This document shows, one piece after another, positions 48,601-60,600 of a DNA stretch of 64,000 nt. Position 1 is the stretch's first letter. Each line of letters begins with the position of its first letter. The DNA comes from CAYVUM01 sp964454795. Lineage in GTDB: Bacteria; Pseudomonadota; Alphaproteobacteria; Rhodospirillales; Defluviicoccaceae. The translations under genes and the position numbers were made by a program. The notes under the pieces were generated by a model. It worked only from the letters and a program-made list of their open reading frames with translations, did no database searches and was not told where the DNA came from. The DNA is taken from contig CAYVUM010000001.1 in NCBI GenBank assembly GCA_964454795.1, forward strand, positions 17,491 to 81,490, read 5' to 3'.

Positions 48601-51600
48601 AACAGCTGATCCGGGCCACCGTCGCCGCGGATGAAGTCATCGCCGTCGCCGGCCCCGCGCATCACCCCGTCGCCGAAGAGGCTGTCGGCGCCTTCGCCGC
48701 CGAGGATCAGGTCGTTGGCGTCGCCGCCTTCGATCCGGTCGTTGCCGCCGCCGCCGATCAGGCTGTCATCGCCGCCGTCGCCAGTGATCACATCGTCGTC
48801 GCCGCCGAAGCTGGCGCGCGGACCGATCGGGGTGACTTCGCCGTCATCGCCGAAGATCAGGTCGTTGCCGCCGCCGCCGGCGATCGTGTCGAAACCGGCC
48901 TCGCCGCGGACCTCATCGTCGCCGTCGCCGCCGGCGATGGAGTCATCGCCGAGCCCGCCGAAGATCAGGTCGGCGGCCGCGCCGCCGAGCAGGGTGTCGG
49001 CAAAGCCGCGGACGCCGCGGCCGGTGTCCTCGATGCCGGTGACGTTCGCGCGCAGCTTGGCGGCGCCGGCGGCGAACAGCACCCGGCCACCATCACCGAT
49101 GAGAATGTCGGCGCCGTCAGCGGCACCAAGGTCGGCGAGCGGGATGGGATCGAAGCCGGACGAAAGGCCGTCGTCACGGGCGGGGCCGCCGCCGAGGAGA
49201 ATATCGGCGCCGTCGCTGCCGAGCAGGATATCGTCGCCATCGCCGCCGATCAGGGTGTCGTTGCCGTCGGCGAACCGCGGGCGGGCGCGGACCGATTCGT
49301 CACCGAACTCCCCGGAGTCGGCGATCAGCAGGTCCGAGCCGCCGCCGCCGAACACCACGTCGCTGCCGTCCTCACCGGCGAGAGTGTCGTTGCCGGTACC
49401 GCCGACAATGGTGTCGTTGCCGAGGCCGCCGACAACGACCGAATCGCCGTCGCCGAGGCGGATCAGATCCGCCCCGGGGCCGCCTTCGATTTCGGCGGCA
49501 ACCGCGCCGGCGGCGCTTAAGTCGATGACGTCGTCGCCGAGGCCGCCCTTGACGATGATCCGGCCGCCGGCGCCGAGCTGATAACGCTGCCAGGGCTGGG
49601 CATCCTCGCCGAGATTGAGGGCCCTGACCTCGATCGCCCCGCCGCCGGCGTCGCGAACCTCGATGTGCTCGCCGGTATCGGCCGTCGGCCCTTCGATGCG
49701 CTGTTCGGCGAACGGACCGATGTTGATCTGAACATCGCCGGTGTCCAGTTCCTTGGCCAGGTCTGGCCGGCGGAAGAAGTCGATCTCCCAGTCGACCAGC
49801 GTCGCCGGCGGGGTGATGTTGAATTCTTCTCGGAACTTGAAGAACAGCAGATTGATTTCGAGGAAGGCGAACAGCCGTGCCGTCAGATCGCCGCTGATGT
49901 CGAACAGCGCCAGCGGCGCCAGGAACCGCTCGGCCACGTTCGGGGCCTGGAGCTGGTTGGCGATGCTGCTGACGATTTCCTTCAGCCGCACCCGGCCATC
50001 GTCGATCGGGTCGTGCAGGTCCGCCCAGAGGTTGGCGAAAATGCCGCCGGCGACGCCGGCGCGGGCCACCAGGAGGTTCAGTTCAGCCGCGGCGTAGACG
50101 CCCGCCGAAAGGGTGATCTCGGGAACGTCCTGGCCGGTGACCGGATCGTCGTCGGCGAAGAAGAAGCCGTCGAGCAGCAGCGAGAAGTCGCGGAAATCGC
50201 TCGCCACCAGTTCGCGGATGCCGAGCGTGTCGTAGCCGAAGCGGAAGGCGATATCCCACTCGAACTCGCCGTTGAGGGAGACGCCGAGCGGCCCGAAGAT
50301 CGGGAAGAACAGCGAGAACATCAGTTCGCCTGAGAAACTTCCCGGATCGTACTCGACCAGGGAAACATCCTTGCCGAACAGCAGCCCGAACACCTCGGTG
50401 GGGTCTTCCCAGATCGGGAAGCTGAATCCGCCGGCGCCGCTGCCGTCGACCGTGCTGCCGAGCACGGCCCGGACCTCGTCGCTGCCGGCGAGACCCGACA
50501 GCGCATCGCCGAAGTCGTCGATCAGCCCGTTGATCAGGTCGCCGGCGCCGCTGAGGATGTCGTCGAACACGTCGTTGGGAACGGTAAAGGTGTCCCACAG
50601 TGACGGGGTAAAGGTGTCGCCGAAGATGGTGATGTCGCCGAAGTTCATCACCAGGGTGCCGGTATCGGGCAGGGCGTCGATCCGGTTGACCAGATCGACG
50701 ATCTCGGCGATCGACTCAATGAACGTGAGGTCGACGCTGCCGAGCGAGGCCACCAGGTCGAGCAGAGTGACCTCGAAACCGAGGTCGGACAGGACCGGTG
50801 CCGGTTCGGTGAGCAGCTCGATCAGCGGCGCGATCGGGTCGGTGAACTCCTTGACCGTGGAGGCGATCGGCCCGAGCACGTCGCTGAGGAAGGTGCCGAG
50901 GTCGAGCGAGACGTCGTTGAAGCCAACGTAGCGCAGGCCATCGTCGATGGCATCGCCGGCCGCCGACAGAGTCACGAAGCTGCTGTTGTCGGCCAGCTCT
51001 TCCAGGGTTGCCCCGGAGCCGCGGGTGCCGATCTCCCACAGGAACGCGAAATCGGCGAGCAGCCGCGGGAAGCCGGCCGCCACGTCGTCGGGGATGATCC
51101 CGCCCAGCTCCAGCGACATGCCGAGTCCCGCAGAGGCCGTGGCAGCGACCCCGGTCGCAAAGCCGATGTCGAAGAATTCGGACAGCCCGAGCTGGGTGTC
51201 GGCGGGCGCCTGACTGTTGATGATGTCGAGGGCAAAGGTGGCACCGAGGCCGGTATTGATGCTGCGGTTCTGGCCGCCGACAGTGATGTCGACGACGGTG
51301 TCCTGGGCGGTGAAGGCAAGGAAACCGAGCGTGCCGGTCAGCGTCGCCGGCACGCCCACCTGGACATCGACGAGGAGTTCGTCCTGATCGTCGATGACGA
51401 TGTAGAAGCCGTCCTGGAAGTTCAGGCCGAAGCCGAGATCGAGGGCCCATTCGAGATCGAAGGTGATCTCGCCCTCGGTCTCCAGGCCGAGACCGGGGAT
51501 GCCGAGGTCGAAGCCGATGTCGGCGTCCACATCCACCAGGGTCGAGCCGAGGGTGGTCTCCCATTCGATGAAGATGTCGCCGAGCTGGGTGTCGACCATC

Positions 51601-54600
51601 GGGTCGACGTCGAACAGGAAGTCGTCGAGGTTGGTGGTGAGGCCGATCCGGTCGCCGGGGCTGTCGGCCACGGCGCTGCCCGACAGGATGTCGAGGCCGT
51701 CGGGGCCGAGCAGGGTGAACAGTTGCTTGGAGATGATGTTGCGGTCCGGGTCCGCAAAGTCGCGAGCGAAATCGCCGATCAGGTTCACGTTGTCGCGGAA
51801 CGGCGCAATGAAGTCCTCGCGCAGGTCCTCGATGAACCGCGCGCCGTCGGCAAGCTTGTCGCCGAAGAACGGGATCTCGATCCCGAACACCTCACCGTCG
51901 AGGACGTCCTGGAGGCCGCCGAGGAACAGATCGAGGCCGTCGACCAGATGGCCGACGCTGTCGAACAGGCTGAACTGGGCGAGATCGAAGTTGGCGAAAA
52001 AGTCCTCGATGCCGCTGACCACCTCGCCCGCGTCGAGGAAGTCCTCGAGGCTGGCGGAACCGTTCAGCAGCGCGCCCAGATCGCCGTTCAGGCCGATGGT
52101 GCCGAGGAACCGGTCCTCGTTGGGGAAGTAGACCGGCAGCGCCGCCGCCATGGTTCCGGTGGCGGAGTCCAGTTCCAGGGCATCGAGGATCGGAGTGGTG
52201 CCGATCCGGCCGCCCGCAATGTCGATCACCGCGTAGTTGCGCCCTCCGGTGAACACGCTGTCGGCCAGGTCCACGGCGATGGTGCCGCTGAGGCTGGCAT
52301 CCCCGTCGCGGACGAACAGCCCGAACGGGCCAAGGGCGGCGCGGAAGGCCAGGTCATCGCCGGACAGCGCGATGGTGCCTGACAGGCCGGTGGAATCGAA
52401 GACATACACCCGGCCCGGGGCCGACAAGTCGAAACCGATGTCCAGGTCGAAGTCAAGGATCCCGGAGGCGGCCAGGTTGGCAGAGCCGGCCAGGTCCAGG
52501 GGCCCGCTGCCAAGGCCGGGGACGTTGATCCCCGACAGCAGGTCAGGAATGACCACCGGCAGGCCTTCGTTGAAGCCGGCGTCCAGGTCCAGATCGACCC
52601 GCAGGATATCCGTCCCGGCGTCGCGCACCAGGCTGAGGCCCACCGCGTCCGGGCTGCCGAACACGTCCTCGATCGCCGTCTCCAGGACCTGGAGGGTTGC
52701 CGCCGGATTGCCCTGCACCGCGTTGATCGCTCCGGCGAAGTCATCGACGAAGTCAAACAGGTCGTTGACGCTCTGGTCGATGATCGGCAGGGGATCGTTG
52801 AGGAAGCCGAGCGCCTCGAACTGATTGAGAAAGTCGCGAACGGCGAGCAGGCCCTGAACAATGCTGGCAAACCCGAAGTCGGGGTTCTGGAAGGTCAGCA
52901 GATCGTCCAGATCAGGGAAAGCGAATGAAATATCCGGGGCCACCGGGGTCGCCGCGAACGGGTCGCCGAAGTCATTGACGGCGATGGCCACCTGCGGATT
53001 GGCGCCGAGGCTGAGGCCCGGGAAGGCCGGGTCGAGGCCAAGATCGAGAACCAGGCTGCCCGAACCGGTCAGCGACGGCGCGGCGAGCAGCGCCGAGGGA
53101 CTGGCCAGATTGTCGATCAGCTCGGTCAAAGTGATCCGGCCGTCGGCGGTGGCGCCGGTGCCGGGATCCTGGAGGGCGGCGGTAAGGCTGCCGGAGAGGG
53201 TGCCGCTGCCATCGAGGGTCACGCCGACGAAGCCGAAGCCGGCCCGCGCGTCGATGCCGTCGTCAGTGCGGCCGTTGCCATCGGCATCGTCGGGGCTGCC
53301 GTCGCTGTCGGTGTCCGCTTCCGGGGTGGTGAGCTGGAAGCCGGCGGTGAGGCCGGCGTTTTCCAGGAAAAACCGGTCGGTGAGCGCGATGCCGCCGATC
53401 TGAGCGCCGCGGATCTCGCCGTCGAGCGAGGCCTCGGAGGTGGAGTCGAGGCCGACGATGCCGAGCTGCCAGCCGGTGTCCGAGAGGTTGGCCGGCTCGA
53501 CCATGAAGGTCGCCGTGTTGGGGTTGGCGGTGACATTGCCCTGTTCGTCCACGCTCACCGCCTGGAAACTGGCATCCGTCAGGTCGATGGCGGTCGCCGA
53601 GGCGTTGACGGCTGCGGTGACCGTTCCGCCGGTGGCGGCGGAGATGGCGGTGAGCACGTCGGCGACGGTGGCCGCGCCGTCGAGGGCGACGGTGTGGATC
53701 ATCCCGTCGCTGGTGGTGATGACCAGGTCGGTATGGGTGGCCGCCAGCGGCGCCGGACCGGAGAATCCGAGCTGGGCAAAGCCGCCGGTATCGGCGGACC
53801 GGGGAGCCATGCTGAACGGGGTCGTTGTCCGCGACTTGAAGATCAGGGTGTTGCCGGCCGAGCCCACCTCGATTTCGGTGTCGAGGCCGGCCTCGCGGAG
53901 CGCCGCTGCCACCGTGCTGACCAGGCTCAGGATCGTGGACACCTGGGCGGTATCGGCAACCGTCAGATCGACGGGCGTGACGGTCCCGCCGATGTCGAAC
54001 GCGAATGCCGCATCCTGAGTCAGGCGGCCGACGATCAGCGGTACCGACCGGCTCGCAGCGAGGATGATCGCACCGGTACCGTCCGCGGTTGCGGTCGCGG
54101 AGGCCGGCAGGCCGATCTCCCGTACCGCCGGGTCGCTGGCAACCGCAGACACCTGGAGGGAGGAGATGCCGGTGCCGGTCACCCGCAACTGGACGCTCCG
54201 CCCGTCGGCGGCTGATTCAGCGACCAGGCGGCCGTTGAGCTGCGGGACGCCGGCGATCGCGGCGTTGAGGTCGGCGAGCAGGTCATTGAGGGTCAGGTTG
54301 TCGGCAGCGGCGGCGGCCGCGACCGTCACCGTGTGGGTTGTGGTCCCACCGTCGAGGCTCGCGGAGAAGCTGGCATCGCCGCTGAGGAAACCGCGAACCG
54401 ACCGGACCGCTGCCGTTGCGGCGACCGCCGGCCGGTCGTCAACGGTGATCCCCAGGTCGGTGAGGGGCCGGCTGTCCGTAACCCCGCCGTCGGCGCCCGG
54501 GACATCACTGCCCAGATAAAAGCCAAGGGTCAGGCCCGGGTCGAGGCCGGCCGAGCCCGACAACCGCACCAGGGTATCGCTCTCGACGGCGATCAGTGGC

Positions 54601-57600
54601 CCTAAGTCCACATCGAAGGCGATCGGCAGGTCCACCGAGGCCATCGCCGCCGGGAAGACTGCGCCCAGCTGGACCGCGATCAGATCGTCGGTGGGCTCGG
54701 GCAGGGCGCCCGGATCGTAGGTGACGATATCGGTGCCGGCGCCAAGCAGGTTGGCGATCCGTACGGCCAGGTCCTGGATTGAGGAGAAGGTCGCCGCGTT
54801 GTCGACGTTGAGCAGTTTCGCGCGGTCGTCGCCGACAGCGGTGTTGTCGGCGGTGGTGCCGGCGGCCAGGGTGACCGTAACCGGGTCGAGCGCCACGCCG
54901 TTGCGAACGCGGCTGACGGTGAACGCCGTATCGCCGCTGATGCGCCCATCGGCCGGCGCGGCCGTCCCGGTCAGGGCGATCCCGGCGCTCGTGTCTTCGG
55001 CCGATTGCGGGTTCGTGAAACCGAGCGCGGCGTAGCCGCCCCGGTCCCCGCTGGCAACCGCCAGGTCGAAACCGGTGATGTTGGCCCTCAGCGAGACGAG
55101 GCGGATTGCCCCACCAACCGCTTCAGCAAGGAGGTCGTTGCCGAGGCCGGCGGCGCCGAGGGCGTCGTTGAGATCGGTGATCAGTCGGGTGGCATCGTCC
55201 CTGACGCCGTCCGGGCCGTCGTCGAACAGGATCGCATCCCCAAAAGAATCGGCAAGCCCGACGACGCTTTCCAGGCCGCTTGCCAGGAACGGGATGTCGA
55301 TCCCGGCAAAGGTCTCACCGCCCTGAAAGTCTTGCAGCCAGTCCCGGATCCGCCCGAGCATGCTTACGAACCCGCTGGCGCTCATGTTGCGGAAGTTGAG
55401 GAGCTGGGTCATCGGCCCGGTGCTCGGGAACGAGGCTCGCACCGTCTCCAGGTCGCCCAGGTCATCGATGATCACGCTGACTGTGGTATCGGCGGAGGCC
55501 GGAACGGTGAGGAACGGCGCATTGACCGCCAGCGGCAGCGAGAACTCCGCCGAGCCGGAGACGCTGGGAGCGGAGATGAACCTCTCGGGGGTGCTGAGGT
55601 TGGTGAACAGCTCGCGCAGGGTGATCCGGCCGCCGTCGGCATCGCCGGTGTCGCCATCAGGGTCGGTGAGGCCGACGGTGAAGGTGAGCGGGCTGGTGGT
55701 TCCAGCGAAGCCGTCCTCCACCGCAACGTCGATGAAGCCGAGCCGGGCCGCGGTGTCGATATCGGCAGCGGCAAACGACGCCGAGCCGCTGAGGTCCACA
55801 CCCTCAATGAAGAAGGTATCGGTGAGCGACGCGCCGCTGGCGAGACCGGCGAGATCGAGCCCGAACGTCATGTCGAAATCGACGGTGCTGTCGAAGATGG
55901 CGTCCGCCTCGAAGGTCAGGTCGGCGAGGCCCTCGGCGAGGTCGAAGTCGAAATCCAGGGTATCGGAGAAGCTGGCGACCTGGTGGCTGAAACCGATGTC
56001 ATAGCTGAGGATACCGTTCTCCAACCTGAGGCCGATGTCTTCGAGGCTGATCCCGAGGAGGCCGGCGAGCTGGGCAGCCAGCTCCTGGGCGGTGGGGAAT
56101 GTGGCGGCGCCGTTGAAGCTGAGGGGGTCGATGATCTCTGCGTTGAAGGCGTCGATGACCTGGATGACGTTGCCGATCGCATCGCCAATGAACGGCACGT
56201 CGATGCCGAGGAATGCCTCCGACTGACTCAACTGGTTCAGGCGGTCGCGGACACTGATCAACTGGTTGCGGATGTCGTTGCCGGTGACATCGAGCAGGCT
56301 CAGGAACTCGCCGGGGCCGCTGCGCAGCTCGGCCTTGATGCGGTCGACCTGCTCGGCATCGGGCCAGGCGATCGCCACGTCGGCATCGAGCAGTTCGAAG
56401 CCGTCGTCGAAGCCGGGCAGGATGGCGGAGACGCTGAACCGTCCGTCGAGGACCACATCGTCGATGCCCTCCTGGATCGCGCCGGCGGTCTCATCGCCGG
56501 GATCGCCGATAACATCCAGGTTCAAAAGGCTGAACGGGTCATCGAGCAGCAGTTCAGGGGGCCGGATCAGGCCGTCGGCGGCCTCGGTGCCGGGGTCGAC
56601 GAGGCTGAGGTCGATGCCGATGTCCGGATCGCTGGTGAACGAGGCCGACTCCAGGTCGACCCCGAGAAAACCGAGCCGCCCCGATCCGACCACACCGCCG
56701 TCGATCGCCAGGTTGCGGATGCTGAGCCAGGTCTCGCCTGCGCCCGTGGGTCGGACGAAGAAGCCGGAGCCGTCGACGCCGAACTGAAGGTCGAGCGTGA
56801 AGTCGGCCAGAACCTCAGCGGCGCCGGAGAGCTCGATGTCGGCGAATTCGGCGATGGTGCGCCCGTCAAGGGCGAGTTCGACAATGGCGTCCAGCGACTT
56901 CTCGATCACCGCATCGAAGCTCACGTCGGCAAGGCCGTCGCCGTCCACGTCGGTGGTGGTGTCGAGGGCAACGTTGCCGTCGATGGTGTCGAGACCGTCC
57001 AGGGCGTCGCGGAGCGCCTCAGGCGTGTCGATGAGGCCGTCGCTGGCAATGTCGTCGAAGTCGAAGCCGCCAAGGCCCTCCTCGATCATCCGCCGGAACA
57101 CCGAGGTAGCGTTGTTGATCTGCGCCACGCCGGCGCCGACCTGGGCGACCGCGACGAACGGCGTATCCTCGGCCCGGGGGGTGCCCTGGCGGACGCCGTT
57201 GTAGCCGGCCCCGAGCGACTGGCCGTCGATCGCCGCGAACTGCACCCGCGACATGGCGTCGCCGAACGATTCGCCGGCGGCATCGCTGGTGATGTCCAGG
57301 CCGTCGCGCAGGATGTCCATGTTGAAGGCCAGCGCGGCCGGATTGGCCGGGTTCTCGACCCCGGTCCAGCTCACCCGCTCCCGGCCGCTCTCGCCGAACG
57401 GGTCTTTGGCGACGATGTTGGACGCGCCGTTGGCGACGCCGGAGCGGTAGACGAGCTTGCCGCCCGCCGGCCGCTGGAAGCCGATCTGGTCGGTATCGCC
57501 GCCGCCGCGGACGCTCACGCCGCCGGCAACGGCGATCGGACCATTGGCGCTGTCGATGATGAAATCGTCGTTGCCGGAGAGGCCGTCGATGGTGATCCGC

Positions 57601-60600
57601 TCGATCGAGGCCAGCGGCACGGACAGCGTCGGGGTCGCCGGCCTCGCGGCAACGGTGGCGTTCAGGCTGGCCGCCGCGGTGTACTGGAAGATATCGAGGA
57701 GCCACGGCCGGTCGGCGTTCCGCTGCAGATAGACGGCGTCGTTCACGCCGTTCGAGCCGCGGATTTCGAGCAGCGCCACCTCGGCGATGGTGTTGCTCAC
57801 GTCCGGGACGCTGAAGGCACCGCGGCCAAGCGTCGCGGCGAGGAGGAGGTTGTCGCCAGCGAGGGCGGCGTGTTCGATCTCCGTGACCATGGCGTTGGGG
57901 AAACCGTCCCCGTATTCCACCCACGGATTGACGCCGGCATCGATCCGCCGGAACACCCCGCCGTCGCCGCCGACGAAGACGATCCGGCTCCCGCCGCTGA
58001 CCACAACGTCGATGGACTGGAGGTTGGTGGCGCCCGGCAGGCTCGACAGGTTACGGGTCTGCTTGGTCCAGCCTGCGCCGGCCGGCGAGCTGCCGGCGTT
58101 GCCGGAAAACCAGACGTCGCCGTTGACATCCAGAACATAGACCCGGCGCCAGTCGAGGGGATCGACGGCGATATCGCGGACCGCACCGCGGGTGATCCCG
58201 CCGCCGTTGGTGTAGGTGGTGACCGCGACGAAGTTGGCGCCGGCCATCTGGCGCACGAACAGCTTGTGGTTGCCGCCGGGCGCGCCGGTCGTGCCGACGT
58301 AGGCGATATCGGGGCGCGGGGTCGCGCCGAGAAAGCCGCCATAGGCAAGCGCGGTAATCTGCCCGACGTTGGCGCCGCCCGGCGGCGCCCAGGTTGCGCC
58401 GACCATGACCGGCGCCCCGTTCATCAGGTTAAAAGTCTGGCCACCGTCCTGCGATTCATAGATGAAGCCCCGGCTGGCGGCGCCATTGAAGCCGGCGCGA
58501 CCGCTGCCGACGAGAATCCGCTCGGCGCCCGCAACGTTCACGCCGGCCATCAGGCCATGCGGCGAAGGGATATTCTGCTGCACGGTCAGAGTGTTCCCGG
58601 CCAGCGCCACGATCGTGTAGGTCGTGTTGTTGGCGGCGGCCGAGCCGGTGACGGTGATCTGCTGCCCGACCGTGAAGCCGTCGGCGGCCCAGGTGGTGGC
58701 GTCGTTGCGGACGATTGTGTCGACGCCCGCGCCGGGACCGTTGTTGTTGAACGACATCATCGGCGCGCCGGTGACCGCCGCTGCGACGGCATTGATGCGG
58801 TAGGGCTGCACGAACTGCAGTTGCCGGTCGAAGGCGGTGAGTGCCAAGCCGCCGGCGCCGTTGACGATCGCGCCCGGCTGGACGCGGGTGAACTGCTGGA
58901 CGGCCGCCTGGACCCCGGCTTCGTTGATCAGCCGCTCGAACCCGGCCAGGGTCAGGATGGTGCCAGGCGCGTTGATCGCGGTGACGACGTAGGTGCCGTC
59001 GTTGAAGTTTGTCCCGGTAACCGTGATCTGCTGCCCGGCGACGAAGCCATCCGTGGTCCAGCTCCCGGCTGCGCGGGTGATGGTGTCCGGATTGGCGCCG
59101 TTGTCGGCAAAGGTCAGGTTGGGGTTGCCGGCCATGGTCGCCGACAGGGTGTCGCGGCGGAAGCTGCCGAAGCCGATGTACTCGTGATAGAAGTTGGCGT
59201 TTCGCGCCTCGACCACGAAGCCGTCGCCCTGGGACAGGGTGCTCCAAACCGGACTGCCGGTCGCGGACTGGAGAATGTTGCCGATGTCCTGGGCGCCGCC
59301 GATGATCCGGTCGGTCTGGGCATCATAGGAGACATCATAGAGTTCGGTCAGATTGAGGGTGCCGTTCAGCGACTGCCATTGCGGCGGCTGGCCGACGGCA
59401 GTGAAGATATTCGCCGGGCCCTCGGGATTGACAGCGTCGGTTGCAACCAGGGTCAGGACCGTACCGGGGCCGTTGATCGCATCGATGGTGAACGTCCGGT
59501 TGTTGCCCACCACGGAGCCGCTGATCGTGATCGCATCCCCGGGACGGAAGCCGTCCACCCGCCAGTTGCCGGCCGACCGGGTGATCGTGTCCCGCGGGTC
59601 GGCCATACCGGCGTTGTTGGTGAACGTCAGGTTGGGCGCTGGCGCGGTGCTGAGGGTGGCCAGCCCGACGACGCCGATCTGCCCCGCCGGGCCCTCGTTG
59701 GTCAGCGCCGCGCCGGCGAGGGTCAGCTGCAGGGGGGTGACGGCGCTGACCGTGTAGGTGCCGTCGTTGTTCTGCGAGCCGTTGACGACGATCTGCTGGC
59801 CGGCGACGAAGCCCTCGGCGACCCAGCTTCCAACCGAGCGGCCGATTGTGTCGGCGGTGAACACGTTGTTGGTGAAGGTGATTGCCGGGTTGCCGCGGAG
59901 GACCGCCCGCACCCCCGGGTTGCTTAACTTGAAAATGCCGCCGTCGTCCGCCTGGAGGATGTCGCCGCGGGCGTCGAACACCATGAAGCGGGAATCGGCG
60001 TGGGGGCCGGTCCCCTGGGCGCGGCTGTCGGTGACCGCCACCCACTGGCTGCCCGGTCCGGTGTTGGCGATGTTGGCATCACCCCGGAACAGCCGGCCGG
60101 TCCAGTTGGTGGCGCCGATCGAGTTGGTGGCCAGCGGCCCCGCCTGGCGGTCGCCGCCGACGTAGACGACGCTGGCGTCGAACTTGTCCGCGACGATGGA
60201 GAAGTGGCGGTTGGCCTGGCCGCCGGGATGGATGCTGATGAACCCGCTCGGCTCGGTTGTGCCCGGCTGCGACATCGCCGTCCAGGTGGCACCGAAGTCG
60301 TTGGACCGGTAAACGGCGATGAGCTCTTCCTGGCCGAACCGGGCGGCGCCGGTGACCGGATCGACGCCGGTCGGGTTGACCAGGGCCGGGCCGCGTACAC
60401 GGGGCGGTTGCCGGTGACGACGTCGACGGTCTCGCTCACCGCCAGTTCGATGCGCACCGTCTGCTCGATGTTGGGGATGCCGTTGCTGGCCGCCATCCAG
60501 GTCTGGCCGCCGTCGGCGCTGGTGAAGACGCCGCTGATCGGCGTGAACTGCAGCGTCCCCATGCCCTGGCTGGTGAGCGGGATCACCGGACCGCCAAGGC

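Noticed and set aside
44195..49560. Regularly spaced GC-rich repeats resembling a CRISPR array
   Set aside because: The period follows 27-nt coding units of RTX nonapeptides in one reading frame; no constant repeat with unique spacers and no cas genes.
55005..59927. A 1,640-codon open frame on the plus strand opposite the giant gene
   Set aside because: It mirrors the GC-biased codons of the giant gene, has no domain-like pattern and no start context; high-GC genes commonly leave such antisense frames open.
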